Below are positions 17,001 to 24,713 of a stretch of 64,000 nt of DNA, piece by piece. Position 1 is the first letter of the stretch; each line of letters opens with the position of its first letter. A program made the translations under genes and the position numbers. The notes beneath the pieces were generated by a model. That model was not told the origin of the DNA and did not search any database. It saw nothing but the letters and a program-made list of their open reading frames with translations. The DNA lies in contig PZPC01000002.1 of NCBI GenBank assembly GCA_003045895.1, positions 109,180 to 173,179 of the forward strand, in the 5' to 3' direction. Origin of the DNA: Bacteroidota bacterium (GTDB lineage Bacteria; Bacteroidota; Bacteroidia; Chitinophagales; Saprospiraceae).

Positions 17001-17790
17001 TGTTGGGGCTGAGGGTTTGGCTGGCGCTCACGTAGCGGTAGCCCGCCGCGTGTAGGGCATCGGCCAGTTGCTGTTCGTGCACAGGGTTGCGGTATGCGTG
17101 CAACAGGCTGATGGCGATGGCATCGGCGTCGATGAGGTGTACGATACAGGCAATTTCAGCCGGGCTAAGGGCCTGCAAAACGGTGCCGTCAGCGGCGAGG
17201 CGCTCCTGTACGCCAATGGTTTGCACGTGCAACAATTCGGGTTCCGGAATAGCCAGCTGGAAGAGGTGGGGCCGTTGTTGGGTACCGATATAGGGCAAAT
17301 CTTCGAAGCCAGCGGTAATGAGCAAGGCCACACGCACGCCCTTGCGTTCGAGCAAGGCATTGGTGCCCTTGGTGGTGCCCAGGCGCAGCTGGATGGGGGG
17401 GAAGGCCGCCGCCAGGGGGGTCTGGGTGAGCAGGCGGGTGGCCAGCACGGGGGCTTCTTCGTGGGCGGTCAGTTCCAGGGTGGCGGGTAAACGCAGCGCG
17501 ACCGCCTGGTTGAAAGTGATGGTCTTCTGGGCGAGGTCCAGCGCCTGCACCGTCAGCGGCGGGTGTGCTTGTCCGGTTACCTGGGCGGTATAGCCAGCCA
17601 GCAGATCCGCATGCGCTACGGGCCAGCGGTGGTCCAGGCGGAAGGTGGTGGCGTTGATGGGCGCCAGCAGTTGCCCGCGCAAACAACCATTCGAGAGTAC
17701 CTTTACCCGCCGTAAGTGGCCCTGGGGGCTTTGCGCTATTCCGTCGGTAAAAGTGCCGCCGGTGTCGATTCCTATTTGCCAGTTCTTCAT
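14047..17790 (-). CDS. oplaH: 5-Oxoprolinase (ATP-hydrolysing), HyuA-HyuB fusion
   Basis: 1247 residues, the length of single-chain 5-oxoprolinases that convert 5-oxo-L-proline to glutamate with ATP. The HyuA half starts with GIDTGGTFTDG (phosphate loop), and LDMGGTSTDAARY follows near residue 360; FGGAGGMHACAIAELL is near 520. The HyuB half starts around residue 720 with ELFTNRFQAVAQEMGTQL and includes HPKYGGSHLPD and GGAGAGPGFAG. Hydantoinase/acetophenone carboxylase relatives are usually split in two genes, so the fusion favours oxoprolinase. GC-rich, unlike the AT-rich flanks on both sides. The stop codon lies inside a MITE end. Confidence 0.9.
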   Translation of the reverse strand: MKNWQIGIDTGGTFTDGIAQSPQGHLRRVKVLSNGCLRGQLLAPINATTFRLDHRWPVAHADLLAGYTAQVTGQAHPPLTVQALDLAQKTITFNQAVALRLPATLELTAHEEAPVLATRLLTQTPLAAAFPPIQLRLGTTKGTNALLERKGVRVALLITAGFEDLPYIGTQQRPHLFQLAIPEPELLHVQTIGVQERLAADGTVLQALSPAEIACIVHLIDADAIAISLLHAYRNPVHEQQLADALHAAGYRYVSASQTLSPNIKLLARTQTALVNAYLAPVIEDYLQRIQASLFGPLSGNNQFLVMSSAGSLQPAAQFHPKDSLLSGPAGGIVGAVAIARQLGFEKILTLDMGGTSTDAARYAGQFDFRFFCQVGDAQILSPSLAIETVAAGGGSICGFDGEKLTVGPASAGASPGPACYGAGGPLTITDVNLLLGKLAADAISVPLSLPAAQAALQQVQHDLLARTGTTYSDTELLRGFEQIANEKMADAIRRISVRQGFDPRDYALLAFGGAGGMHACAIAELLGINQVILPRDAGLLSAYGMGQAPLEKLAEQQVLRPLSDPALSVPELVATLFGQAQAQLRQAGPEAVAAHPARVLLYLRFRGQDTPLELRYQPGMDPTQAFLAAYAAQFGYLPEQTVIELESVKVFATTAADDPARIFPPAPQALALPGHTIRLWEELPEGFAARGPLVLAGQQATAYLPPAWQLAIWANGHAVLTHTPAATRATGESWGEAIALELFTNRFQAVAQEMGTQLQRTAFSVNVKERLDFSCALLDPQANLLVNAPHIPVHLGSLGVCARLCLEKLPLEPGDVLLVNHPKYGGSHLPDITLLQGVFLADGSCVGYVINRAHHAEIGGKRPGSMPPDATCLAEEGVVFAPQLLVRRGVPQWESVTRQLTAAPYPTRALAENLADLRAGLAALHTGEKALRALVDQYGQERVLYYMEALQKSAHQNLLQQLQPFANRPLLARESLDDGHEIVVSILFDGQQLALDFAGTSPVHPANFNANVSIVYSALIYVLRLICADDIPLNEGLLRGVRLALPPNTFLHPDFVDEPARCPAVVGGNTEVSQRLVDTLLKAFGLAAASQGTMNNFLFGNATFGYYETIGGGAGAGPGFAGRSGVHQHMTNTRITDPEDLERVYPVRLRQFALRAHSGGAGRWPGGNGLVREVEALVPLDVTLLTQRRKSGPYGQEGGEAGLPGQQLLVRADGSTEALPGVVSLNLQPGECIRIATPGGGGWGTC

Positions 17791-17930
17791 TGGGGGATAA
17801 ATTTAGGGCTTACTTTTGTGCAAACCACTGGAAAAACAGAAGAACTAGTAATCGATATTAAGCTCTCCGACAAATCAAAACCAACTAGCAACAGAGCTGG
17901 TTCAGCAATCGGTAGAAAATCATTATTTTG

Positions 17931-17938
17931 TATTTTTG
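17931..17938 (+). promoter_or_regulatory. -7 box for the orphan secreted protein gene
   Basis: TATTTTTG, a perfect TAnnTTTG, 36 bp before the ATG at 17974. No clear -33 TTTG. Confidence 0.4.
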
Positions 17939-17973
17939 TATTCTAATTACGCGCACGATCAAAGAATTTCCTT

Positions 17974-19203
17974 ATGAAAATATCAATTGTTATCTTTTGT
18001 ACACTGCTTGCGACCACGCCACTTCTCACCATGGAATTATTCGTAACGACTACCTATTTAAATGCTTATAAGACGGATTATTTTCTAATTCATGACTTGG
18101 CAGGTAAAGTGATCCACTACCAAAGGGTAAAGTATTTGGACTACCGCAATGGAATGTCGATAAAGTTTGATGCTGGTGAAATAGTCGGAGAGGAATGGTT
18201 CTTAACCGCCATAAATATTTATAAGCGTGATGGCCAGGAATATTTTTATAATTTTTCTTACTCGGGCTTGAATAATGGTTACGTACTGGATTATCAGGAC
18301 ATAAAGGTGGGGTTAGGTAGTCACAAATCTGCGCCGGTCAAAGTCCAGATAACCGACCTCGAAGTGATAGGGTACATAAATAAAATTTATGGTGATGGTC
18401 AGGGTATAAATTGGATATACGACCGAAAAATGAGTTATGAAAACTTAATTGGACTAGACGTACCATTATTTTTGGTAGCTCAATCCGCACAGGATTCAGC
18501 GCTGTATTATTATTATGATGAAAAACACCAGGAAAGAACCAAAGTAACCCAGATGACGGTCTCTGCTAACGATTTTAAACATTTTACTGAAATGCAAGTG
18601 CTTCATTTTGCCGATACGATAGATGATGTTCAAATTGGCTTGTATACTGAATTAGGAGCTAAACCATTAATTTTCTCTACAATGTTGAATAACAATGCTA
18701 TCGTTATTCCTTTCCCAAAAAACATAGAAATTAAACAGTGTGATTTAATACTCCGAGACTTCCAAATTAAGGAAGCCTATAGAAATATTGCTTACTATAC
18801 TTCAAATACTTTTTTTGAGGAAGACATAGTAATACCCATACCGGCTTATGAAGTAAACTATGATGAATACAATGGCGTAACCATTAATTGTGACGGAACT
18901 TATTCCTTTTTTGAGGTATATTCTTCTTTCATCGGTGAGGAAACGGATGTAATTTCTACCTGGGGCTTCATTGGCCCTTTACATCGGAAAATGAACTTCA
19001 GAATACCCGATATTCCGGCGAGTATTTTAAATAAACATAAGCTCAATATTGGTAAAGCCACAGCTATTAGTATTGGATTACTAACGGCTGATATTGACCA
19101 TTCTTTACAAGATTTAGCAGTACCAATGATGTTGTCAGACGCAGAGTGGCGGATTAAAAACAACAGTGTTGAAGTAATTCAATTTATTAAATTTAGCGGA
19201 TAA
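17974..19203 (+). CDS. Orphan secreted protein of unknown function
   Basis: 409 residues with a signal peptide (MKISIVIFCTLLATTPLLT). It is rich in Tyr, Ile, Asn and Asp and looks all-beta, with alternating hydrophobic strands and stretches like YYYYDEKHQE and EVNYDEYNGV. Two Cys are far apart. Its GC content is much lower than the neighbouring 5-oxoprolinase gene. I recognise no family. AT-rich composition, position next to mobile-element remnants and lack of partner genes suggest recent acquisition. Confidence 0.7.
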   Translation: MKISIVIFCTLLATTPLLTMELFVTTTYLNAYKTDYFLIHDLAGKVIHYQRVKYLDYRNGMSIKFDAGEIVGEEWFLTAINIYKRDGQEYFYNFSYSGLNNGYVLDYQDIKVGLGSHKSAPVKVQITDLEVIGYINKIYGDGQGINWIYDRKMSYENLIGLDVPLFLVAQSAQDSALYYYYDEKHQERTKVTQMTVSANDFKHFTEMQVLHFADTIDDVQIGLYTELGAKPLIFSTMLNNNAIVIPFPKNIEIKQCDLILRDFQIKEAYRNIAYYTSNTFFEEDIVIPIPAYEVNYDEYNGVTINCDGTYSFFEVYSSFIGEETDVISTWGFIGPLHRKMNFRIPDIPASILNKHKLNIGKATAISIGLLTADIDHSLQDLAVPMMLSDAEWRIKNNSVEVIQFIKFSG

Positions 19204-19419
19204 AAAACTTTCCCTGCTGCCGGGTGGTGAATACTTCCGCGTTTTACCGTACCATTTTCCAGGCATTCCAGCCTTGCTAACCCCTCCCCATTTTAAGCAT
19301 TGCCACAGATCGGCCAGCCCACCCAGCACTCATTTTTTTGGCATGGCCTTTAGGCGCATCATTTTCGTTTTTTTTGGCTTAAATCCCTTATAATTGTCAA
19401 AGAAACAAAAGGACACGGT

Positions 19420-20100
19420 ATGCCTCCCCAAAGAGATTTTATTCCATTTGATATAAAATGCTACTCCAAGCTGGAGGATCGGTTTGCCGCCTTGTTCGAA
19501 CCCCGGCTGATCAATGAAGTCTGCCAATATGGTAAGCTGCGAACCTTTAAGCCTGACGAAACCATCATTGATATAGGGATGCGCATCACCCACATGCCCC
19601 TGGTGATTTCTGGCTCCCTGAAAGTACTTACCGAAGACGAAAAAGGCGATGAATTGCTCTTGTATTACTTGCAATTTGGGGAGACTTGTGCGGTAACATT
19701 AAATTGTTGTACCAGCAAAATAAAGTCAACGGTAAAGGCTATTACGGAAACCAAAGCAGAGATCGTGTTTGTCCCCGTGGAGAAGATGGAAGATTGGATG
19801 ATACAATATGCATCCTGGCGAAGATATGTCCTGAATAGCTACAATGAGCGGCTGAATGAGATGGTCCATGCAATTGACAGTATCGTTTTTCAGGGCCTGG
19901 AAGAGCGATTGCTGAAATACTTGAGAAATAAGGCGGGCATGGTAAAATCGGCCGTGCTGAATATATCACACCAGGATATTGCCAATGATTTACACGCATC
20001 AAGAGTCGCTGTTTCACGCCTCATGAAAAAATTAGAACTTAAAAAAAGTATAGCACAGCAGCGAAACAAGATAATTGTCCTTGACTACAAAGCGGACTGA
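19420..20100 (+). CDS. Crp/Fnr-family regulator, likely activator of the sulfide/sulfur genes
   Basis: 226 residues: an N-terminal cyclic-nucleotide-binding-like beta barrel (ITHMPLVISGSLKVL ... LYYLQFGETCAVTL) and a C-terminal winged helix with the recognition region ISHQDIANDLHASRVAVSRL. The cNMP phosphate cassette is not conserved. Cys14, Cys35, Cys90, Cys96 and Cys97 could sense redox state, persulfide or hold a cluster; this is inference. It precedes the YeeE genes on the same strand, and two identical-type operators lie upstream of those genes and of sqr. No operator is seen upstream of its own start. Confidence 0.9.
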   Translation: MPPQRDFIPFDIKCYSKLEDRFAALFEPRLINEVCQYGKLRTFKPDETIIDIGMRITHMPLVISGSLKVLTEDEKGDELLLYYLQFGETCAVTLNCCTSKIKSTVKAITETKAEIVFVPVEKMEDWMIQYASWRRYVLNSYNERLNEMVHAIDSIVFQGLEERLLKYLRNKAGMVKSAVLNISHQDIANDLHASRVAVSRLMKKLELKKSIAQQRNKIIVLDYKAD

Positions 20101-20182
20101 GCTGGATCCTGCTGATCCCTACAGAAGAAGTCTATTAAATAAACGCGATAAAGTCGCGATCCGCCCGCCAGCGCTTCCTGGT

Positions 20183-20200
20183 GTGTAACCCCTGTTACAC
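20183..20200 (+). promoter_or_regulatory. Crp/Fnr operator upstream of the YeeE/TauE run
   Basis: GTGTAAC-CCCT-GTTACAC, a perfect 7-bp inverted repeat with a 4-bp spacer, the size of Crp/Fnr sites. Its centre is 33.5 bp before the TTTG of the -7 box at 20221-20228, which places it near -41, the class II activator position. The same site recurs at 23051-23068. Confidence 0.8.
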
Positions 20201-20220
20201 CGAGAAATATTCCAAGACCG

Positions 20221-20228
20221 CATCTTTG
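20221..20228 (+). promoter_or_regulatory. Probable -7 box of the YeeE/TauE operon
   Basis: CATCTTTG, one mismatch from TAnnTTTG, 23 bp before the ATG at 20252 and just downstream of the Crp/Fnr operator. A weak box fits a promoter that needs an activator. Confidence 0.5.
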
Positions 20229-20251
20229 CAGCTACAAAACAGATAGGTAGT

Positions 20252-20812
20252 ATGTTGGAATTTTTATCACCAGCCTGGCCCTGGTACGTCGCTGGCCCCT
20301 TGATTGCCCTGGTTATGTTTGCGCTGCTGTACTTTGGCGAGAACTTCGGCGTGTCCAATAACCTCCGGACCATGTGTGCGTTGGCTGGCGCGGATCGTTT
20401 TTCAGATTTTTTCAAAATAGATGTCAAGCAACAAGCCTGGAATCTGGTCTTTGTGGCGGGTTCTATCCTTGGGGGGTTCATCTCCTATCAGTTTCTTACC
20501 CCCGATGTAGCGGTGGTTTTATCCGCTGCGACCACCGAACGATTGGCTAACCTCGGATTTGCCAATGCGGGCGCTGGCTACTTGCCGCAAGAGATATTCG
20601 GCATAGAACAACTCACTTCGATTTCGGGGCTTTCGGTACTGTTAGTTGGTGGTATGTTGGTGGGTTTCGGCGCAAGATACGCCGGAGGCTGCACCTCTGG
20701 CCATGCCATTAGCGGCCTTAGCAACCTACAAATTCCCTCCTTGATCGCCGTGGTAGGCTTTTTCATCGGTGGCCTTTTAATGGTCCACCTGATTATGCCA
20801 CTTATTTTTTAA
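20252..20812 (+). CDS. YeeE/YedE-family membrane transporter half (sulfur uptake)
   Basis: 186 residues with about four or five membrane segments. The signature GARYAGGCTSGHAISGLSNL is near residue 140-160, and a second Cys lies in TMCALAGADRF near residue 45. Full-length YeeE/TsuA moves thiosulfate by relay through conserved cysteines; here the protein is split into two shorter genes (this one and the next), which together would make one transporter. Substrate is inferred from the family and the neighbouring sqr. First gene after the operator at 20183. Confidence 0.88.
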   Translation: MLEFLSPAWPWYVAGPLIALVMFALLYFGENFGVSNNLRTMCALAGADRFSDFFKIDVKQQAWNLVFVAGSILGGFISYQFLTPDVAVVLSAATTERLANLGFANAGAGYLPQEIFGIEQLTSISGLSVLLVGGMLVGFGARYAGGCTSGHAISGLSNLQIPSLIAVVGFFIGGLLMVHLIMPLIF

Positions 20813-20863
20813 GGGGAGCTTCGCTAGTTCTTGTCCTCACAGACCATTAAAAAAAACAATAAC

Positions 20864-21277
20864 TTGAAATATATAAAATTTCTGCTGTTAGGTATCCTCT
20901 TCGGGATGGTTATGGCAAAAGCCGAAATAATTTCCTGGTACCGGATATTTGAGATGTTCAATTTTGATGCTTTTCACATGTACGGTGTCATTGGCTCGGC
21001 GGTAATACTGGGCATAATAGGCGTGCAGCTGCTAAAAAAGACAAAAGCCAAGTCGCTGTACGGCGAAGCGCTACATCTGAATCCTAAAACAATGGGGGTA
21101 TACCGCTACCTGCTGGGTGGGATTCTGTTTGGCTTAGGTTGGGCCTTGGTAGGTGCTTGCCCAGGTCCGATGTTTGTTTTATTGGGCTATGGTTATGTGC
21201 CAATCCTGGTGGTGCTTTTGGGCGCGGTAATGGGCACTTTTCTGTACGGGTTATTGCGTTCAAAATTACCTCACTAG
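20864..21277 (+). CDS. YeeE/YedE-family membrane transporter half (DUF6691 type)
   Basis: 137 residues from a TTG at 20864, read as MKYIKFLLLG, the N-terminus I expect for the family; another TTG 11 codons upstream (20831) would add a polar tail. No ATG fits. Four membrane segments; the conserved Cys motif GACPGPMF is near residue 105. It follows the first half-transporter by 51 bp and is followed by TauE after 20 bp, so one operon. The use of TTG may lower translation relative to its partner. Confidence 0.85.
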   Translation: MKYIKFLLLGILFGMVMAKAEIISWYRIFEMFNFDAFHMYGVIGSAVILGIIGVQLLKKTKAKSLYGEALHLNPKTMGVYRYLLGGILFGLGWALVGACPGPMFVLLGYGYVPILVVLLGAVMGTFLYGLLRSKLPH

Positions 21278-21297
21278 AGAATTAATAAAAAATAAAA

Positions 21298-22095
21298 ATG
21301 GAAAATATAATTGGTTACATGGGAGCTCTGATCGTTGGCCTTACACTTGGGTTATTAGGCGGCGGTGGCTCTATCCTGACCGTACCCCTGCTGGTGTATG
21401 TGATCGGGATCAATCCGGTAACAGCAACCGCCTATTCGCTTTTTGTGGTTGGAGGCACTTCGCTTGTAGGGGCCATTAGAAACATGACCAAGGGGATGGT
21501 GGATGTCAAGGTAGCGGTAGTCTTTGCCATACCCGCACTCCTGGCGGTCTACCTGACCAGGCGTTTTCTGGTGCCGGCCATACCTCCCGAAATCTTTCAC
21601 ATTGGCGGCTTTGTCATGACCAAGGATCTGGCTATCATGCTGTTTTTTGCTGTAATTATGGTACTGGCTTCTATTTCTATGATCAAAGTCGGCAAATCGG
21701 AGGAGCAAGCAGAAAAAAAAGTAAAACTTCAAATTCCCTTTATTGTCCTGGAAGGTGCGGTGGTGGGGGTACTAACGGGCATCGTAGGCGCAGGGGGCGG
21801 TTTTTTGGTTATTCCAGCGCTGGTATTATTTGCCAATTTGCCGATGAAGAAAGCCGTGGCTACCTCCTTATTGATCATTGCTGCTAAGTCGCTGATTGGT
21901 TTTATCGGCGATGTACAGAACCTGGCCATCGGTTGGACTTTCTTACTCACCTTTACGGCCATCTCAGTAGCGGGTATCTTTTTGGGCATTTATCTCAATC
22001 GATTCATCGATGAAAAGCCACTCAAAAAAGCCTTTGGTTGGTTTGTCCTGGTCATGGGCGTATTCATTATCGGTAAAGAGCTGTTAAAATTTTAA
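21298..22095 (+). CDS. TauE/SafE-family sulfite/sulfur anion exporter
   Basis: 265 residues, about eight membrane segments in two inverted halves. Each half starts with the family glycine motif: LGLLGGGGSILTVPLLVY near residue 20 and TGIVGAGGGFLVIPALV near residue 165. The family exports sulfite and related organosulfur anions. Between YeeE and sqr genes the likely role is removal of sulfite or thiosulfate made from sulfide oxidation; this is inference. Gaps of 20 bp on both sides tie it to the operon. Confidence 0.9.
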   Translation: MENIIGYMGALIVGLTLGLLGGGGSILTVPLLVYVIGINPVTATAYSLFVVGGTSLVGAIRNMTKGMVDVKVAVVFAIPALLAVYLTRRFLVPAIPPEIFHIGGFVMTKDLAIMLFFAVIMVLASISMIKVGKSEEQAEKKVKLQIPFIVLEGAVVGVLTGIVGAGGGFLVIPALVLFANLPMKKAVATSLLIIAAKSLIGFIGDVQNLAIGWTFLLTFTAISVAGIFLGIYLNRFIDEKPLKKAFGWFVLVMGVFIIGKELLKF

Positions 22096-22115
22096 ATCCT
22101 GTCAACTCATCTATT

Positions 22116-22967
22116 GTGGAAAATAACTTAATAAACAGCCTGCTTATCCCAACCGATTTTGGAGAACTGGGTGACTATGCCTATTCAATTGCCGCCAGGA
22201 TATCGGCAAAATCAGGAGCGGCCATTGAAGTGATTTCGGTTGTAACAGGGCCACCAGGAGCATTTTATTCCAAGACGGGCGAATTGCTGAAGGATGAAGG
22301 TAATGACTATGCTGAATGGGATAGCGCGTTAGCGGCTGCTCAAGAAAAAATGAAGCAGTGGGTGAAGGATAAGCCCGAGGTGACGGATACATTTTGCACC
22401 ATCGGGAACATTGATCAAACCATCCTGCAGTACGCCACGAATCATCAAATAGATCTTATCGTCATGGGTACCCATGGCTTATTCCACAACTCAATTTGGG
22501 GGCCATTTTCTCATGCCGAGTTCATCACCAATCATTCACCCATCCCTGTTTTAACCCTGAAATGTGACAGAACAGATTTGAAGCTGGATGAGTTGTTACT
22601 GGTCAGTGATTTCCTGGAGGCAAAACCAATCAACTTATCGATTATTAAAAGCTTGCAGGCACTTCATGGTTCCAAATTGCTACTCCTCAAAATTAAGCTG
22701 GCTGATGCCCGAAGAACCGAAGCGCAGATCACCGCGGACATGCATGCATTTGCCCAGGCCAATAGGCTTCAAAATTATGAGGTCCATATCTATCCGGACC
22801 AATTAGTGGAAGCGGGTATTGGGAAATTCGCCGCCGAAAAAGATATAGATCTCATCATGCTGGGCACGCATCAGGCAGGTACTTTTTCCAAATTATTTAG
22901 AGGAAGTATTTCCAAGGATGTGGTCAATCACTTGTACCATCCTATTCTCACTTTTCCACTGGACTAA
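22116..22967 (+). CDS. Tandem universal stress protein (two Usp domains)
   Basis: 283 residues, GTG start at 22116. Domain 1 (about 1-150) begins LLIPTDFGELGDYAYSIAA and has VMGTHGLF; domain 2 (about 155-283) begins LLLVSDF and has IMLGTHQAG with FRGSISKDVVNH. The ATP loop G-x2-G-x9-G-(S/T) is imperfect in both halves (the first lacks the distal G-S/T, the second lacks the second Gly), so ATP binding is doubtful. Last gene of the operator-linked run; such Usp proteins often accompany anaerobic or sulfur regulons in Bacteroidota. Confidence 0.9.
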   Translation: MENNLINSLLIPTDFGELGDYAYSIAARISAKSGAAIEVISVVTGPPGAFYSKTGELLKDEGNDYAEWDSALAAAQEKMKQWVKDKPEVTDTFCTIGNIDQTILQYATNHQIDLIVMGTHGLFHNSIWGPFSHAEFITNHSPIPVLTLKCDRTDLKLDELLLVSDFLEAKPINLSIIKSLQALHGSKLLLLKIKLADARRTEAQITADMHAFAQANRLQNYEVHIYPDQLVEAGIGKFAAEKDIDLIMLGTHQAGTFSKLFRGSISKDVVNHLYHPILTFPLD

Positions 22968-23050
22968 ATATGGTTAAGCGTATATTGGTTTAAATGGGTC
23001 TTCTGTGATGGATTATTTAAAAAGCAGGTAGGTAGGTGCTCAATTGACTT

Positions 23051-23068
23051 GTGTAACACGTGTTACGC
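23051..23068 (+). promoter_or_regulatory. Crp/Fnr operator upstream of sqr
   Basis: GTGTAAC-ACGT-GTTACGC, within a 24-bp palindrome (23048-23071) with a single mismatch pair. Same half sites and spacing as 20183-20200. Its centre is 31.5 bp before the TTTG at 23091-23094 of a probable -7 box (TTATTTTG, 23087-23094). Confidence 0.8.
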
Positions 23069-23136
23069 AAGTTAATCGAGTACTTGTTATTTTGCAGAAG
23101 TAACAAACTAAGCTATTGGCAATAAAACAAAATGAT

Positions 23137-24384
23137 ATGAAAAATAAATATACCGTACTTGTAATCGGAGGCGGTACGGCAGGTATAATGACTGCGGCTC
23201 AGCTCAAAAAGAAAGACAAAAACCTTGATGTAGCTATTATAGAACCTTCGGAATATCATTACTACCAACCGGCCTGGACATTGGTTGGCGTTAATGAATA
23301 TGACTATGCAAAGACTCGGAGGTCCATGCAATCCCAAATTCCTCAAGGAGTTACATGGATTAAAGACTACGCAGAAAAATTCCATCCCGAAAAGAATACG
23401 GTGACTACTCGAAGTGGAAGTGAGATTGCCTATGATTTTTTAGTAGTTGCTCCAGGGTTGGTAATGGCTCCTGAGCTGGTGGAAGGACTCACCGATGCAC
23501 TCGACAAAGGGGTAGTTTGTAGTAATTATACTGATCCAGAAAACACCTGGCGAGTTTTGCAACAATTCAAAGGCGGAACAGCGTTATTTACGCAACCTAC
23601 TACGCCGATCAAATGTGGTGGTGCGCCACAGAAAATCATGTATCTCGCCGAAGATTACTTCAACAAATCGGGTAAAAGGAAGGGTACGGATATTGTATTT
23701 GCGACGGCTGGTTCGGTCATCTTTGGTGTAAAACCTATCGCCAAGACGCTCATGGAAGTTGTCGATAGAAAGGATATCAACCTGCGGTTTGGTTATAATC
23801 TCGTCGGGGTGGACGGCCAGGAAAACATTGCCTGGTACGAAATGGCTGATCATGAAAAAGAGTACAACCACAAGGATGTCAAAGTCATCATTGACGGTAA
23901 GCGCAAAGGCATAAAGTTTGATATGCTTCACCTTGCTCCGCCACAAGCTGCTCCTAAGTTTATTAGAGAATCACCGTTAGTAGATGAAACCAAATGGATC
24001 TCGGTGGATAAAGGAACCATGCAACACACCAGGTTTAAGAATATTTTCGGACTAGGAGATGCGGCAGGGCTGCCTACTGCAAAAACGGGTGCAGCAGTAA
24101 GAAAACAAGTTCCTGTCATCGTAGAGAACCTGATGCGGCTAATGGCCGCTAAGGGGCTCAGTGATAAAAGATACGATGGCTATTCGTCCTGCCCGCTGGT
24201 AACAGATATCGGTAAGATGGTGCTGGCGGAATTTGATTACGACAACAACTTCACGCCAGATCCTAAACTTAAGCAATTGCTCATACGCGATTCTTCGAAG
24301 GAACATTGGAGATTGTGGATGCTGAAAAAATATATCCTTCCTTACCTTTATTGGAATAAGATGATGAAGGGCATTGACGTCTAG
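23137..24384 (+). CDS. sqr: Sulfide:quinone oxidoreductase
   Basis: A peripheral membrane flavoprotein that oxidises sulfide to polysulfide or persulfide and passes electrons to the quinone pool. ATG 23137 gives 415 residues starting MKNKYTVLVIGGGTAG (FAD Rossmann motif). Cys128 (VVCSN), Cys160 (IKCGGAP) and Cys352 (SSCPLV) fall almost exactly where the Acidithiobacillus enzyme has C128, C160 and C356. The second FAD motif IFGLGDAAGLPTAKTGAA is near residue 305-320; the C-terminus has hydrophobic/aromatic helices for membrane contact. It has its own operator and promoter 170 bp after the Usp gene. Confidence 0.95.
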   Translation: MKNKYTVLVIGGGTAGIMTAAQLKKKDKNLDVAIIEPSEYHYYQPAWTLVGVNEYDYAKTRRSMQSQIPQGVTWIKDYAEKFHPEKNTVTTRSGSEIAYDFLVVAPGLVMAPELVEGLTDALDKGVVCSNYTDPENTWRVLQQFKGGTALFTQPTTPIKCGGAPQKIMYLAEDYFNKSGKRKGTDIVFATAGSVIFGVKPIAKTLMEVVDRKDINLRFGYNLVGVDGQENIAWYEMADHEKEYNHKDVKVIIDGKRKGIKFDMLHLAPPQAAPKFIRESPLVDETKWISVDKGTMQHTRFKNIFGLGDAAGLPTAKTGAAVRKQVPVIVENLMRLMAAKGLSDKRYDGYSSCPLVTDIGKMVLAEFDYDNNFTPDPKLKQLLIRDSSKEHWRLWMLKKYILPYLYWNKMMKGIDV

Positions 24385-24617
24385 TAAGTTTTTGTTTTTT
24401 TGGTGCGCCCAATAGTTACTGGCAGGTAAGTATTGGGCGTGTTAATGCAGGTAGCTATGCAGTATAGTTTTCCTGCAAATGTAGTACGAGTTTCTTTTAT
24501 GTTCAGCTCAACGATGGGTTTCGTTTCCCCTGTTACCAAGAGCTTGTTGGGGAGACTTGTGCCGCAACGTTAAGCTAAATTTTCTTCATAAAATAAGCCA
24601 CAACCGCTAACTTATCA

Positions 24618-24649
24618 CTTGCAGTTCCTTTATCTTGCCGCTATATTTG
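24618..24649 (+). promoter_or_regulatory. Promoter of the TPR gene
   Basis: CTTG (24618-24621, one mismatch from TTTG), a 20-bp spacer, then a perfect TATATTTG (24642-24649). Leader of about 60 nt to ATG 24714. Confidence 0.55.
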
Positions 24650-24654
24650 TGATA

Positions 24655-24669
24655 AACATCTAAACCCGC
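24655..24669 (+). repeat. Intergenic motif shared with 4036-4050
   Basis: AACATCTAAACCCGC, identical to the copy upstream of porZ, here inside the leader of the TPR gene. Confidence 0.45.
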
Positions 24670-24713
24670 AGTGCGAAAAAAGTCACAGAAAACGCCTTGT
24701 AGGTACCAGAGGG

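Larger units (their letters stand above)
24385..24713. other. Gene-free interval with hairpin and a Crp-gene scrap
   Basis: Contains a 9-bp perfect inverted repeat CGCCCAATA/TATTGGGCG (24406-24414, 24431-24439) with a further inner 4-bp stem, not followed by T; a short stretch (24531-24575) whose frame reads LVGETCAATLS and then stops, close to FGETCAVTLN of the Crp/Fnr protein at 19420; and the promoter of the next gene. No ORF of its own. Confidence 0.5.

Noticed and set aside
24406..24439. Hairpin after sqr as an intrinsic terminator
   Set aside because: The stem is good but no T-run follows on either strand, so I list it only as a hairpin.
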